Origin: Hymenobacter setariae
Lineage (GTDB): Bacteria > Bacteroidota > Bacteroidia > Cytophagales > Hymenobacteraceae
Direction of reading: 5' to 3'
Assembly: GCF_007713685.1 (NCBI RefSeq)
Contig: NZ_VMRJ01000005.1
Coordinates: 434,001 to 498,000, forward strand
DNA: 64,000 nucleotides
Position numbers and translations under genes: made by a program. This document shows positions 1 to 8,687 of the stretch, one piece after another. Position 1 is the first letter of the stretch. Every line of letters starts with the position of its first letter. The notes beneath the pieces were generated by a model. The model ran no database searches. It worked only from the letters and a program-made list of their open reading frames with translations, and was not told the origin of the DNA.

Positions 1-119
1 GGTACCGCTTGCACAATAAGGAGTGGGGAACCTACCAAGACTTTGACGAGCAGGGCCATGTCATTCGGCAGTGGCAGTATGATGAGCAAGGCCGGGCCAT
101 AAAGCCGAGCGGCAAGTAG
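1..119 (+). CDS. C-terminal fragment of a repeat protein cut by the window edge
   Basis: An open frame enters from the left edge (first full codon at 3) and stops with TAG at 117-119. The visible 38 residues are rich in Tyr, Gln, Asp and Gly and include DFDEQGHVIRQWQYDEQGR, which looks like two short strand repeats of the kind found in YwqK/MORN-variant or toxin-associated repeat proteins. The reading is coherent and has no alternative in other frames, so I take it as a real gene end. Function cannot be assigned from so short a piece. Confidence 0.5.
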   Translation, partial: YRLHNKEWGTYQDFDEQGHVIRQWQYDEQGRAIKPSGK

Positions 120-140
120 CCAACCTAGGTTGCCCGGCGA

Positions 141-332
141 CTACGCCTCGTCGCCCGGCTCAATCTTCGCCTTTTTTAGCGCATCGGCGAGGCCTTTTTG
201 CAGCTTGTCGCCCGAGTCGGCCGGCACATCTTCACTGATTTTATACTCCTTCTTGAGTTGCTCCCAGTCTTCGATGGGAATGAAAACACCGGTAATGTTG
301 CCTTTGGGGTCGGAGAGATATTTGATATCCAT
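141..332 (-). CDS. Small conserved protein, antitoxin-like
   Basis: A 63-residue acidic protein starting MDIKYLSDPKGNITGVFIPI, with EDWEQLKKEYK following. From memory, this N-terminal pattern (a strand, a turn, then VxIPIEDWE) occurs in small Bacteroidota proteins, some of them antitoxin-like partners of RelE/ParE toxins. No toxin gene lies next to it here, so that role is only inference. The frame stays open upstream to 467, but the extra residues are Arg-rich and unlike a protein N-terminus. I therefore place the start at the ATG whose first base is 332. No Shine-Dalgarno site is visible; the leader is pyrimidine-rich. Confidence 0.6.
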   Translation of the reverse strand: MDIKYLSDPKGNITGVFIPIEDWEQLKKEYKISEDVPADSGDKLQKGLADALKKAKIEPGDEA

Positions 333-505
333 GTGGGGGAGGAGGGGAAAAGTAAAGTAAACATAAGTTGAACCGTGCCGTAGGCGGACTACCGCCCAAC
401 GCCCAGGTTCAGCATGAAAAAACATAGTACGAAAAGCAACTGCGCCGCGCCGAAACGCTCGCCTCACCCCACCAGCCGCGCTCGGCCTAGGTGCTGCCCC
501 ATCGC

Positions 506-1825
506 ATGAGCCGCCTCCAACGCTGGTGGCTGGACCTCAATTCCAGCCTGTGGTTTGTGCCGAGCCTGATGGTGCTAGCCGCCATATTGGCTGCCTACTT
601 CTTGGTGCACCTCGACGATAGCATCGGCCACGAGTGGACCAGGCGCCACCCGCTGCTATTTGGGGCCGGGGCCGATGGCGCGCGCGGCATGCTCTCAGCC
701 ATCGCCGGCTCTATGATAACGGTGGCGGGCCTCATCTTCTCGCTCACGCTTTCCACGCTGGCCCAGGTATCGAGCCAGTACACCTCGCGGCTGCTGCGCA
801 ACTTCATGCGCGACCGTAGCAACCAGGTGGTGATGGGCTTCTTCGTGAGCATTTTTGTGTATTGCCTGGCGGTGCTGCGCACCATCCGGGGCGGCGATGA
901 GCGGGTTTTTGTGCCCAGCTTGGCGGTAGCCTTTGGGCTGCTGCTGGCGCTGGTGAGCATTGGCATGCTCATCTTCTTTATCCACCACATCGCCTCATCC
1001 ATTCAGGCCGCCAACGTAATAGGCGGCGCGGCTCAGGAAACCGAAAAAACCTTAACTAAGCTGTTTCCGAAGGAACTGGGCGACGATGCCACGCCCGCCC
1101 AAAAAGACGATTTGGCCGACCTAGGGCCGCTGGATTGGGTCGTCATCAAGGCGCACGAATCGGGCTACATCATGGGCATTGATGAGGAGGCGCTGCTGGC
1201 CTTTGCCTGCGAAACCGATGCCATCGTGCGCATGGAGCGCGCCATCGGCAGCTACGTTACCAAAGGTGCGCCCTTGGTGTCGATAGTTTCGTATCCAACT
1301 GCTAAGCATATCGTTGGCGAGGAGAATACCGAACGTCTGAACAGCTGCTACAGCATTGGCAATCAGCGCACGCTCGACCAGGATGCGGGTTTTGGCTTGC
1401 GCCAACTGGTGGATATCGGCCTCAAAGCCTTGTCGCCAGGCATCAACGACACCAGCACGGCCGTGATGTGTATCGACCGCCTAGGGTCGTTGCTGGCGCT
1501 GCTGGCCGGGCGCGACCTAGGTAGCCCCGTGCGCGCCGAGGCGGGCCAGGTGCGCGTTATTGCTCAGCGCCCCAATTTTGCGAGCTACCTCGCCACGGCC
1601 TTCGACCAGGTGCGCGCCAATGCGGCTGAAGACTTGGCTATTTACCTACGCCTGCTGGCGTCACTGCACACGGTGGCCCAGCGCACCACCCGCCCCGACT
1701 ACCGCCACGCCCTGCGCCAGCAGGCCGACTTGGCTATGACTGCCGCCGAAAAGAATATCACGGTGCCCTACGAAAGCGAGCAGGTGCACCAGCACTACCG
1801 CGACGCGTTGGCCGCGCTTGGGTAG
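506..1825 (+). CDS. DUF2254 family integral membrane protein
   Basis: About 439 residues. The N-terminal third carries hydrophobic segments: WFVPSLMVLAAILAAYFLV, a helix in the MLSAIAGSMITVAGLIFSLT stretch, VVMGFFVSIFVYCLAVL and LLLALVSIGMLIFFIHHI. The rest is soluble and includes the SPGINDTSTAVMCIDRLGSL segment, which I recall as the hallmark of DUF2254 proteins. The molecular role of the family is not established. Another ATG exists at 491; I prefer 506 because it directly precedes SRLQRWWLDLNSS, the usual beginning. It is not obviously in an operon with its neighbours. Confidence 0.8.
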   Translation: MSRLQRWWLDLNSSLWFVPSLMVLAAILAAYFLVHLDDSIGHEWTRRHPLLFGAGADGARGMLSAIAGSMITVAGLIFSLTLSTLAQVSSQYTSRLLRNFMRDRSNQVVMGFFVSIFVYCLAVLRTIRGGDERVFVPSLAVAFGLLLALVSIGMLIFFIHHIASSIQAANVIGGAAQETEKTLTKLFPKELGDDATPAQKDDLADLGPLDWVVIKAHESGYIMGIDEEALLAFACETDAIVRMERAIGSYVTKGAPLVSIVSYPTAKHIVGEENTERLNSCYSIGNQRTLDQDAGFGLRQLVDIGLKALSPGINDTSTAVMCIDRLGSLLALLAGRDLGSPVRAEAGQVRVIAQRPNFASYLATAFDQVRANAAEDLAIYLRLLASLHTVAQRTTRPDYRHALRQQADLAMTAAEKNITVPYESEQVHQHYRDALAALG

Positions 1826-1936
1826 GGTGCTGGTTGGCTCGAAATACATTTCGCCCCGCGGGCCCGTTTGATTCGTTTCCGAAGTGCGTTTCGGAAGCCA
1901 CCTGCCCTCAGTAGCTGGAAACGGCCTTTTTATTCC

Positions 1937-1951
1937 TGGCACTGCGCTTGA
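1937..1951 (+). promoter_or_regulatory. Candidate sigma-54 promoter (-24/-12)
   Basis: The sequence reads TGGCAC, five bases (tgcgc), then TTGAA. It matches the sigma-54 consensus TGGCAC-N5-TTGCA except at one -12 position. Transcription would begin near 1963, about 28 bases before the ATG at 1991. It heads the 2-10.7 kb cluster, and a sigma-54-type activator lies at that cluster's far end, which makes the match more credible than in isolation. Confidence 0.45.
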
Positions 1952-1990
1952 AAACAAGGGAGCATCTTCTCACGCATCCCTTGCCAAGCC

Positions 1991-2812
1991 ATGCACAATA
2001 TCGACCGAACCCTTCAGGAGTTTGAATCCGGGACCGCCACCAATGGCGAGTTTGAGAGCTACGAAACCAACGGCGAATACGGCCAGGAAATGGAGTATGG
2101 CCAGGAGCTGGAATACGGCCAGGAAATGGAATACAGCCAGGAGTTCGGGCATGAATTCAGCGGCGAGAGCTACGAAATGGAAGACGAGCAGGAGCGACTA
2201 ATGGCCGAGCTGGCGCAAGAGCTACTGGAAATCAACAACGAGCAGGAGCTAAATCAATTTTTGGGTAACCTGGTGAGCCAGGCCACAGGCGCGGCTTCCA
2301 AGCTGCTGACCTCGCCGGCCGGGCAAAGCGTGGGTCGCTACCTCGTCGATTTTGGCAAGCAAACTCTGCCGCAGCTAGGCGCCAAATACGGTGGCCAAGC
2401 CGGCACCGCCCTAGGTGGCAAACTCGGCCCGCTGGGCGCTAAAGCCGGCAACTGGGCGGGCACCAAGGCGGGCCAATGGGCCGGCGGCCAAGCCGGCAAC
2501 TGGGTAGCCGACAACGCCAAGCGCGTCTTTGGCCTAGAGCTAGAAATGCTGAGCCCCGAAAGCCAGGAAATGGAAATCAACCGCGCCTTCGTGCGCTTCG
2601 CCTCCGACGTAGCCCGCCGCGCCGACCGCACGCTGCGCCGCTATCCTCGACTGGGTGTTGGCGCCCTAGGGCGGCAGGTGCTTGGCGCCTCGGCTCCCCT
2701 GTATGCGCCCGGCCTGCTCGCCGGCGGGCTACGCCCGAGTGGTCGTGCGTGCCAAGGTCAAGCCGGTACCTGGGAGCGCCGGGGCAGGGCCATCGTGCTC
2801 TACGGGGCATAG
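1991..2812 (+). CDS. Acidic glycine-zipper protein, paralogue 1
   Basis: 273 residues with three parts. Residues ~1-60 are very acidic with a six-residue repeat (EYGQEM-like, four copies). Residues ~68-100 hold the AELAQELLEINNEQELNQFL motif shared with the next gene. Residues ~100-180 are a Gly/Ala-rich amphipathic stretch with small residues at regular spacing (glycine zipper). Then come LELEMLSPESQEMEINRAFV and a C-terminal tail with TWERRGRAIVLYGA. There is no Sec signal peptide. From memory, acidic proteins of this build occur in many bacteria without a known function. A membrane-inserting or self-assembling role is a guess from the zipper. First gene of the cluster, 28 bases downstream of a predicted sigma-54 start site. 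Confidence 0.75.
   Translation: MHNIDRTLQEFESGTATNGEFESYETNGEYGQEMEYGQELEYGQEMEYSQEFGHEFSGESYEMEDEQERLMAELAQELLEINNEQELNQFLGNLVSQATGAASKLLTSPAGQSVGRYLVDFGKQTLPQLGAKYGGQAGTALGGKLGPLGAKAGNWAGTKAGQWAGGQAGNWVADNAKRVFGLELEMLSPESQEMEINRAFVRFASDVARRADRTLRRYPRLGVGALGRQVLGASAPLYAPGLLAGGLRPSGRACQGQAGTWERRGRAIVLYGA
2075..2146 (+). repeat. Four tandem 18-bp coding repeats
   Basis: Units begin at 2075, 2093, 2111 and 2129, each encoding E-Y-(G/S)-Q-E-(M/L/F). Units 1 and 3 are identical; units 2 and 4 differ at a few bases. Copy number could change by slippage without shifting frame. Confidence 0.85.
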
Positions 2813-2873
2813 CGCGGACTTTTAGTCTGCCACCTTAGGGATTGGTACTCGCGGGCTGAAAGCCCGCGCTACT
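2812..2873. repeat. Two short GC-rich hairpins
   Basis: Directly after the stop codon lies an imperfect stem (gcgcggactttt/agtctgc). At 2850-2868 a near-perfect stem (cgcgggct-gaa-agcccgcg) follows. A sequence of the same type (gcacggactgaatgtccgc) recurs at 42944-42968, so this is probably a small dispersed REP-like family rather than a terminator: there is no T-run. Confidence 0.4.
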
Positions 2874-2998
2874 GTGCCGCGCCGCAGTTGCCCAGCCGCT
2901 TTGGGCAAAATACTAATACAGCCAGGATGGGGCAGGGTAGGAGCTTCGCGCCGCCGTGCCTAGCTAGTTCGTTTTCAATCACCTTCACCCTTACCACC

Positions 2999-3895
2999 AT
3001 GTACCAAAATGAATTCTCTCAGGAGTTTGAGCAAGGCCTCGGCCAAGAGATGGAAATGGAGCAAGAGTTCAACGGCGAAAATTTCGAGTTCAGCCCCGAG
3101 TACCTGGGTGAAACCAGTGCTCAGGGTGAGTCATTCGAGACGTACGGCGAGCTGAGCGGCGAGCTCAACGAGACCTTCGAAATGGAACTGGCCCACGAGC
3201 TGCTTGAGGTCAGCAACGAGATGGAGCTCAACCAATTCTTAGGTAGCCTCGTGAAGAAAGTGGGCAGCGCGGTGAGCGGTTTTGCCAAGTCGTCGATTGG
3301 CAAAACCATCGGGGGTGCACTCAAGGCCGTGGCCAAGAAAGCGTTGCCGATGGTGAGCGGGGCCCTAGGTACCTTCGTGGGCGGGCCGCTGGGCACGGCC
3401 TTGGGCAGCAAGCTAGGCTCGATGGCCGGCAACCTGTTTGAGCTGGAGCTGGAAGGGCTGAGCCCAGAAGACCAGGAGTTTGAAACGGCCCGCGCCTTTG
3501 TACGCTTCGCCAACTCGGCAGTGCAGCGCGGGGCCGCCGCAGCCCAAAACCCCAGCCGCAACGTGCCGCCTGCTGTGGCTGCTCGCAAGGCCCTCACGAG
3601 CGCGGCCATGCAACACGCACCCGGCCTATTGCGCCCGCGCAATGCCAATGGCACCTTCCGCTCGATGCCGGGGGCTGGGGCACGGCGGCCTAGCAACGGC
3701 CCGCGCCGCCAGCCCGCCTTCCGCGGCAGCAACGGCTACCTAGGGGGCAGCTACGAGCCTACCCAAGCCGCGGGTGGGGAAGGCTACCATGACCAAGGAG
3801 ATGAGCAGCAGGACTATGGCCAGCCGAGCCAGCAGCACCGCCCCACCCGCGGCACCTGGATGCGGCGCGGGCGCACGCTGGTCATTCAGCTATAG
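2999..3895 (+). CDS. Acidic glycine-zipper protein, paralogue 2
   Basis: 298 residues, clearly homologous to the preceding gene. It shares an acidic Glu/Phe-rich head, ELAHELLEVSNEMELNQFLG, a Gly-rich zipper (GGALKAVAKKALPMVSGALG, then GGPLGTALGSKLGSMAGN), LELEGLSPEDQEFETARAFV and a tail ending TWMRRGRTLVIQL. It also has a Pro/Arg/Gly/Gln-rich linker (~215-285) that paralogue 1 lacks. The frame is open from 2888, but the shared head begins at the ATG at 2999 after a pyrimidine-rich leader, so I use that start. The tandem duplication suggests the two products may work as a pair or a mixed oligomer. No signal peptide is evident. Confidence 0.75.
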   Translation: MYQNEFSQEFEQGLGQEMEMEQEFNGENFEFSPEYLGETSAQGESFETYGELSGELNETFEMELAHELLEVSNEMELNQFLGSLVKKVGSAVSGFAKSSIGKTIGGALKAVAKKALPMVSGALGTFVGGPLGTALGSKLGSMAGNLFELELEGLSPEDQEFETARAFVRFANSAVQRGAAAAQNPSRNVPPAVAARKALTSAAMQHAPGLLRPRNANGTFRSMPGAGARRPSNGPRRQPAFRGSNGYLGGSYEPTQAAGGEGYHDQGDEQQDYGQPSQQHRPTRGTWMRRGRTLVIQL

Positions 3896-3946
3896 CGTGG
3901 CCCGCGCCTAGGTATACCCAAGTGCTTCCTTACTTCTCTACCGTCA

Positions 3947-5221
3947 ATGCGTACCGCCGCCGACACCCGGTTTCTGCTCAATGAAACGCTGGCCTTATTT
4001 AGCCGGCTCCAGACGGTGCGCTCGTTTTCGCTGAGCACGCCGATGGTGCTGGCGGCAGCCGTGTCGGCCCCGGCGCAGGCGGCCATCAATGCCCACCTAG
4101 CGCACGTGGCCTTCGACTTGCGGCGCAAGCTTCAGGCGTTCATTACCTGGCTGCGCAGCGCCGAAAGCTACCGCCTGAGCGCGGCCGAAACCCAGGCCCG
4201 CTACGTGCTCTTGAAACTGCGCTTCAATAACTTGCTCGACCAGGTCGACATCTTCGCCGATGTACTGGGGCAGCGCAGCGAGCACAACACCGGTACCTGG
4301 GTGGCGGGCCTCGACGTGCTGGCCGAAGATGCCTTGGCCCTGCCGGGCCAGTACTACACGCCGCCGCCGCTCATCTGCTACCTCGAGCGGGGGCACGGCG
4401 CGGCCATTCGGCGCTCGCGCACGCGGCTGCCGGGCGGCGACCTCAGCCCGGTGGGCGTTATTCAGATTCCGCGCGAGCGCATGATAGGCTCGGGCATTGC
4501 CTCGTCGCTCATCCATGAGGTAGGGCACCAAGGCTCGGAGCTGCTCGATTTAACTACTACCATTCGGCAAGACATTGAGCAGGTTATCGCCAGCGGCACC
4601 CGCGAAGGAGCCCTGCCTTGGCAGCTACTCAGCCGCTGGCTCAACGAGATACTTTCCGACTGCTGGGCGGTGGGGCACCTCGGCATCACGGCCACCTACG
4701 GGCTGCTGAGCGTGGTGAGCCTACCTAGCTATTTCGTGTTCCGCATCGGCACCGACGGGCCGCACCCGTTTCCGTGGATACGCCTGAAAATCAGCTTAGC
4801 GCTGGGGCAGGCGCTGTTTCCGCACCCGCAGTGGGCGGCGCTGGGCCAGCAGTGGGAAGATTTGTACCCCCTCGACAACCTAGGCGCTGACAAGCGCGAC
4901 CTCATTCGGCGGCTCGAAGCGGTGCTGCCCATCTTCGTCCGGTTGGTGCTGGGCCACCGCTCGGGCACGCTGCGCGGCGGGCGGGTCGCCGACATTTTTC
5001 CGGTGGCCGAGCGCGGCCCCGAGCAGCTACGCGCCCTCTACGTTACCTGGCAGCAGCACCCCTACTTGCGCGAGCACGCCGCGCCCTCGCTGGTATTTGC
5101 GGTAGTGGGCCAGGCCAAGGCCGACGGCCGCATTTCAACCCAAGACGAGGTACAGCTACTCTCGCACATGCTGGCGCACTGGGCCTTGGACCGCGCCCGC
5201 AACTACTGCGTGGCCGCCTAG
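3947..5221 (+). CDS. Putative zinc metalloprotease (HEVGH)
   Basis: 424 residues. The motif SSLIHEVGHQGSELLDL puts HExxH at residues 190-194. About 40 residues on, WLNEILSDCWAVG (E234, D238) resembles the downstream Glu/Asp helix of gluzincin-type peptidases that provides the third zinc ligand. The C-terminal ~50 residues (VFAVVGQAKADGRISTQDEVQ) recall the acidic helical start of TerB-like domains. There is no signal peptide or membrane segment, so it is probably cytoplasmic or delivered by a non-Sec route. It lies 51 bases after paralogue 2 and 49 bases before the next gene, as in an operon. It could process the neighbouring glycine-zipper proteins; that is inference. Confidence 0.6.
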   Translation: MRTAADTRFLLNETLALFSRLQTVRSFSLSTPMVLAAAVSAPAQAAINAHLAHVAFDLRRKLQAFITWLRSAESYRLSAAETQARYVLLKLRFNNLLDQVDIFADVLGQRSEHNTGTWVAGLDVLAEDALALPGQYYTPPPLICYLERGHGAAIRRSRTRLPGGDLSPVGVIQIPRERMIGSGIASSLIHEVGHQGSELLDLTTTIRQDIEQVIASGTREGALPWQLLSRWLNEILSDCWAVGHLGITATYGLLSVVSLPSYFVFRIGTDGPHPFPWIRLKISLALGQALFPHPQWAALGQQWEDLYPLDNLGADKRDLIRRLEAVLPIFVRLVLGHRSGTLRGGRVADIFPVAERGPEQLRALYVTWQQHPYLREHAAPSLVFAVVGQAKADGRISTQDEVQLLSHMLAHWALDRARNYCVAA

Positions 5222-5270
5222 GCGCAGCTTTCCCAATTCTTTAGCCACTTACTTCTTCACTCCCTGCGTT

Positions 5271-7346
5271 ATGAACCCCGAAGTAACTATTGTGTACCGC
5301 GAGCTCAGCCTTGACGCCTCGCAGGTGTCGCTCGGCGATGACTCCACCCTGACCCTCACACTCACCATCAACCCCACGCCGGGTAGTAAGTCGCTGGCCG
5401 ACTGGCTGCGCGAGTCCAATTACCTGGCGTTGTCATTTGACCACCTAGCCGATAGCCGGCCGGCTGATGAGTACCAGTTTGGGTACGAAATGACCGCTAC
5501 CGGGCTGGTTTTTCATGCCAGTGAGCTACTACAGCAGCCCCGCGGCGCGGGCGGGCGGGCTAAGGTGAAGCCCCTCTTTCGGGAGGTAGAGCTGATGTCG
5601 CCCACGGTAGTGCTCAGCAGCAAAACCAGCATCACGATTGCCTGGGACATTCGCACCTGGGGCATTCCGGGCACCTTCACCGTGGGGGGTGAGTTTGGGC
5701 GGCGCGCCGAAGCCGAAAGCGATACGGGCGCCTACGTCACCAATTTCTCCGACTTTGGCCCCGCCAAGCTGCGCGTGCAAGAGCAAGATGTGCACGCCCC
5801 GGTGCGCGTGTCGCTGAGCGAAGCCAAGCGGGAAGAGACCCCCGACCAGATGCTGTGGTCCCTCATTCGGCGGCGCACGGTCAATTTTAGCCAGTACCGC
5901 AGCTTTATCGACAGTGTGCTGTGCGTGGGCCCGAATGCCCAGAACCGCTCGGCTCGCGCCTACGTCACGACCCAGCACTTGCCCTTTAGCCGGTCGGCCT
6001 CCTACGGGCTGCTGCGCGCCGCCACCGAGTTTTTTCTGATGCAGGAGGCCGGCCTGGTGCCGAGCCCCGACGACAGCTCCGGCACTGAAAGCCGCCACGG
6101 CAACCTCAACGCGCAGCGACCCAACCACCAGCTGAGCACCGAGGAGCAGCGCCGCCTGGGCGGACCGGGCTTCAGCCTCAATGCCTTGCGCGATGACTAC
6201 CTAGAGCAGCTAGCGGGCGAAGGCGGCAAGGCGCTGCCGTACTTTAAAATCATCGCGGACAAGCTCTCGGAGCTAACGCTCAAGGATGCCCTCGACATCG
6301 ACCTAGGGGGCGGCGACTTGTGCTACGGCATCTTGAAATCGAAGCTGCAAGCACCGCCCTTGCTGGAGCTAATCTGGTCGTATTGGCACGAGGAAGGCGG
6401 GCTGGTGCAAACCATGAATGCCCTGAGTTTGCGCTTTCAGAACGTGCGCCGCCCCGGCCCGGGCCCCGACCCGCTGGCCAACCTGGCCATCGACCCGCTG
6501 CGGCCCCTCAACAATATCATCTGGGGCTATATCGAAGACGAGCGCAACCGCCTGACCATGAACCGCCGCAACCTGGAGTACCAGTACGAGTACGGCATCG
6601 GGCTGATTGGGCGCGGGGTGCAGCCCATTGCGGTGGCCGAAAACCGAGCCTTCTTCCTGCGCGGCTTTCATAGCCTGCTGCGGGCTTGCACCGAGTTTTA
6701 CCAGCAGGCCAACTTCACAACGGTCATTCCCGATGGCTTCCCCATCCTCAATCACCTGCGCGAAGTGCACCTGACCCTGGCCGAAGGCGCGCACAACCAA
6801 TACGGTGACCTGCCCTGGACCGCCCGCGCCGAAATGCTAACCCAGCAGTGGATTCTGGCCCGGCCCGAGGTGCGCGAGTTTCTGGGTGGCCGCGTGATGG
6901 TGCCCTACACCGAGCCCTGGATGGACCGTGTCGATAACATGAAAACCCTGCAAGGCTGGACCCCCACCAACATCACGCACTTCCACGACCTAGGCGCCTT
7001 TGGCGAGCAGCTGCTGCTGAGCATCCGCTACGGTTCGTGGAATGGCCCCAGCGTAGGGGCGGCAAACGCCGCCAACTGGGCCCACTACTGGCGCGAGGAA
7101 ATCCAGCGCTACATCCACGCCTACAAGGCCGTGACGGGCGTGGACCTCGCCACCGACCTAGGCGACATCCGGCAAAATGCCCCCGACAACGAGGAGCGCT
7201 ACCTCCAGCCCGCCCAGCTCATCGAGCGCCAAAACGCGGTGCAGCAAGGCCAGCTGCGCCGCACCCGCCAGCTCAATGGCGGCATGGGACCGCTGCGGCA
7301 GCCGGCATTTGGGGCCGCGCCGCGCCGGCGCGCACTGAATGAGTAA
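5271..7346 (+). CDS. Large cluster protein of unknown function
   Basis: 691 residues that I do not recognise. The first ~180 residues are beta-rich (VTIVYRELSLDASQVSLGD, then a segment with SPTVVLSSKTSITIAWDIRTWG), compatible with one or two Ig-like or jelly-roll domains. The remaining ~500 are mainly helical and aromatic-rich, with FFLRGFHSLLRACTEFYQQA, VPYTEPWMDRVDNMKTLQ and NWAHYWREEIQRYIHAYKA. No transmembrane segment, signal peptide or nucleotide-binding loop is visible. The C-terminal ~40 residues are Arg/Gln/Pro-rich. Its position between the HExxH protein and the PLP enzyme suggests it is specific to this system. Confidence 0.7.
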   Translation: MNPEVTIVYRELSLDASQVSLGDDSTLTLTLTINPTPGSKSLADWLRESNYLALSFDHLADSRPADEYQFGYEMTATGLVFHASELLQQPRGAGGRAKVKPLFREVELMSPTVVLSSKTSITIAWDIRTWGIPGTFTVGGEFGRRAEAESDTGAYVTNFSDFGPAKLRVQEQDVHAPVRVSLSEAKREETPDQMLWSLIRRRTVNFSQYRSFIDSVLCVGPNAQNRSARAYVTTQHLPFSRSASYGLLRAATEFFLMQEAGLVPSPDDSSGTESRHGNLNAQRPNHQLSTEEQRRLGGPGFSLNALRDDYLEQLAGEGGKALPYFKIIADKLSELTLKDALDIDLGGGDLCYGILKSKLQAPPLLELIWSYWHEEGGLVQTMNALSLRFQNVRRPGPGPDPLANLAIDPLRPLNNIIWGYIEDERNRLTMNRRNLEYQYEYGIGLIGRGVQPIAVAENRAFFLRGFHSLLRACTEFYQQANFTTVIPDGFPILNHLREVHLTLAEGAHNQYGDLPWTARAEMLTQQWILARPEVREFLGGRVMVPYTEPWMDRVDNMKTLQGWTPTNITHFHDLGAFGEQLLLSIRYGSWNGPSVGAANAANWAHYWREEIQRYIHAYKAVTGVDLATDLGDIRQNAPDNEERYLQPAQLIERQNAVQQGQLRRTRQLNGGMGPLRQPAFGAAPRRRALNE

Positions 7347-7363
7347 GGCTGTTCAGGCGTGCG

Positions 7364-7504
7364 ACCCCACCCCCGGCCCCTCCCCTCCGGGAGAGGAGAG
7401 CCAGTTATTAATAAGCAATTGACAAGCTGCTCATTGTTCATTGTCAATTGCTCATTCCAACGTCAGGCCCCCCTCTCCCGGAGGGGAGGAGCTGGGGGTG
7501 GGGT
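7364..7504. repeat. Nested inverted-repeat element (MITE- or REP-like)
   Basis: Outer arms at 7364-7396 and 7472-7504 are inverted copies of about 33 bases with about two mismatches. Inside, CAATTGACAA near 7415 is matched by TTGTCAATTG near 7441. The AT-rich centre contrasts with the GC-rich arms. No ORF is present. It sits between two same-strand cluster genes and could form a long hairpin affecting their transcript. Confidence 0.65.
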
Positions 7505-7550
7505 ACTACGCCCAGCGAGAACACCAGCCTAATTACGCCACTCTATTACA

Positions 7551-8687
7551 ATGCCCGACTTCACTTCTGCGCTCTACCTCGGCCCTAGGGTGCTGCCGCC
7601 CCCGCCGGCCCTCGTGCTGAGCACCGGCCGCCCCGCCGCCCTAGGTGAAGCCGACCAAGCCTGGCAAGTGGCGCAGGAGGTTGCACGGCGGCAGGGCTTA
7701 GAAGCTGGCGTGCTGGCACCCTCTACGCTGCACTTATTCCACGACGTATTTCGGCTAATGCCCACCAACGGCGTGCTGCTACTAGAGCGGCGCCTGTACC
7801 CGGTGGGGCAGTGGGGTAGCCAGCAAGCGCGGCTGCGCGGGTTGCCGGTAGTGCGCTTCGATGGGGTGGCAAATCTGCAGAAGCTACTATGCGCCTACCA
7901 GCAGCAGGGCCGCACGCCCTGGCTCGTGGCCGATGGCTACCACCCTGGCCGCGGCCCTGCACCGCTGGCGCAGTACTACGCTGCGCTAACTGGCTGCCTA
8001 GGTGCCATATTGCTGCTTGATGATACTCAAGCGTTTGGCGTGCTTGGGCGGCAGCCCATAGCTACCCAGCCCCTAGGGCAGGGTGGGAGTGGCAGCTTGG
8101 CCTGGGCCGGCTTGGATGAGGCAACGACTGACCCCGAGTTGCTGACCATCACTTCCCTAGCCAAAGGTCTCGGTGTGCCGGTAGCTGTGTTGGCGGGCCG
8201 GGCGGCTCGGCTGCGGCAGTTCGCGCACTGCTCCGATACGCGGGTGCACACCAGCCCAGTGTCGGCGTGGCACGCCTGGGCTGCCGCGCAGGCGCTACGC
8301 CTCGATACCCGCCACGGCGAGGCCGCCCGGTTTCGGCTGGGGCAGCGCATCGGTCAGTTTCGGGCAGCGCTGAGGCACCTAGGGCTGCGGCCGGGTGGCG
8401 GCTGGTTTCCGGTGCAAAAGCTGGTACCCACGCGTGCCACTGCCGCCCTGAGTTTGCACCAGCAGCTGCGCCAGGCTGGTATCAATACACTGCTGCTGGC
8501 CGGCGAACACCGGCCAGGCGTACCCGAAATCGCTTTTTGCCTGCGCGCCGACCACTCGCCGGCCGATATCGTGCGGGTGGCAACTGTGCTAGGCCAGGCG
8601 GTGCGCCGCCAGCCAGATTGGTTTTCTTCTTCGACTCTTTTAGCTCGTTATCATGAACCTGACTTACGCCCCCGCTCGGCGCACTAG
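7551..8687 (+). CDS. PLP-dependent enzyme, alpha-oxoamine synthase-like
   Basis: 378 residues. ILLLDDTQAFGVLGRQ (D157/D158) matches the Asp that binds the pyridine nitrogen of PLP in fold-type I enzymes. ITSLAKGLGVPVAVLAG puts a candidate Schiff-base lysine at K205. The order and spacing resemble 8-amino-7-oxononanoate synthase and 2-amino-3-ketobutyrate CoA ligase. The usual DDAHxxG is here DDTQAFG, so the His that stacks on PLP is replaced by Gln. No biotin or threonine genes are nearby. The substrate is unknown; a modification or small-molecule step belonging to this cluster is plausible. The 3' end overlaps the next gene by 35 bases, suggesting translational coupling. Confidence 0.7.
   Translation: MPDFTSALYLGPRVLPPPPALVLSTGRPAALGEADQAWQVAQEVARRQGLEAGVLAPSTLHLFHDVFRLMPTNGVLLLERRLYPVGQWGSQQARLRGLPVVRFDGVANLQKLLCAYQQQGRTPWLVADGYHPGRGPAPLAQYYAALTGCLGAILLLDDTQAFGVLGRQPIATQPLGQGGSGSLAWAGLDEATTDPELLTITSLAKGLGVPVAVLAGRAARLRQFAHCSDTRVHTSPVSAWHAWAAAQALRLDTRHGEAARFRLGQRIGQFRAALRHLGLRPGGGWFPVQKLVPTRATAALSLHQQLRQAGINTLLLAGEHRPGVPEIAFCLRADHSPADIVRVATVLGQAVRRQPDWFSSSTLLARYHEPDLRPRSAH

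Noticed and set aside
2888..2998. Upstream extension of acidic paralogue 2
   Set aside because: The extra 37 residues are not shared with paralogue 1 and overlap a pyrimidine-rich leader; the ATG at 2999 matches the family start.
3121..3732. 203-codon minus-strand frame over acidic paralogue 2
   Set aside because: Antisense shadow. The plus-strand frame is homologous to the neighbouring gene, which fixes the true strand.
7574..7962. Minus-strand frames in the PLP gene
   Set aside because: No conserved motifs, overlapping a gene with clear PLP-binding segments.
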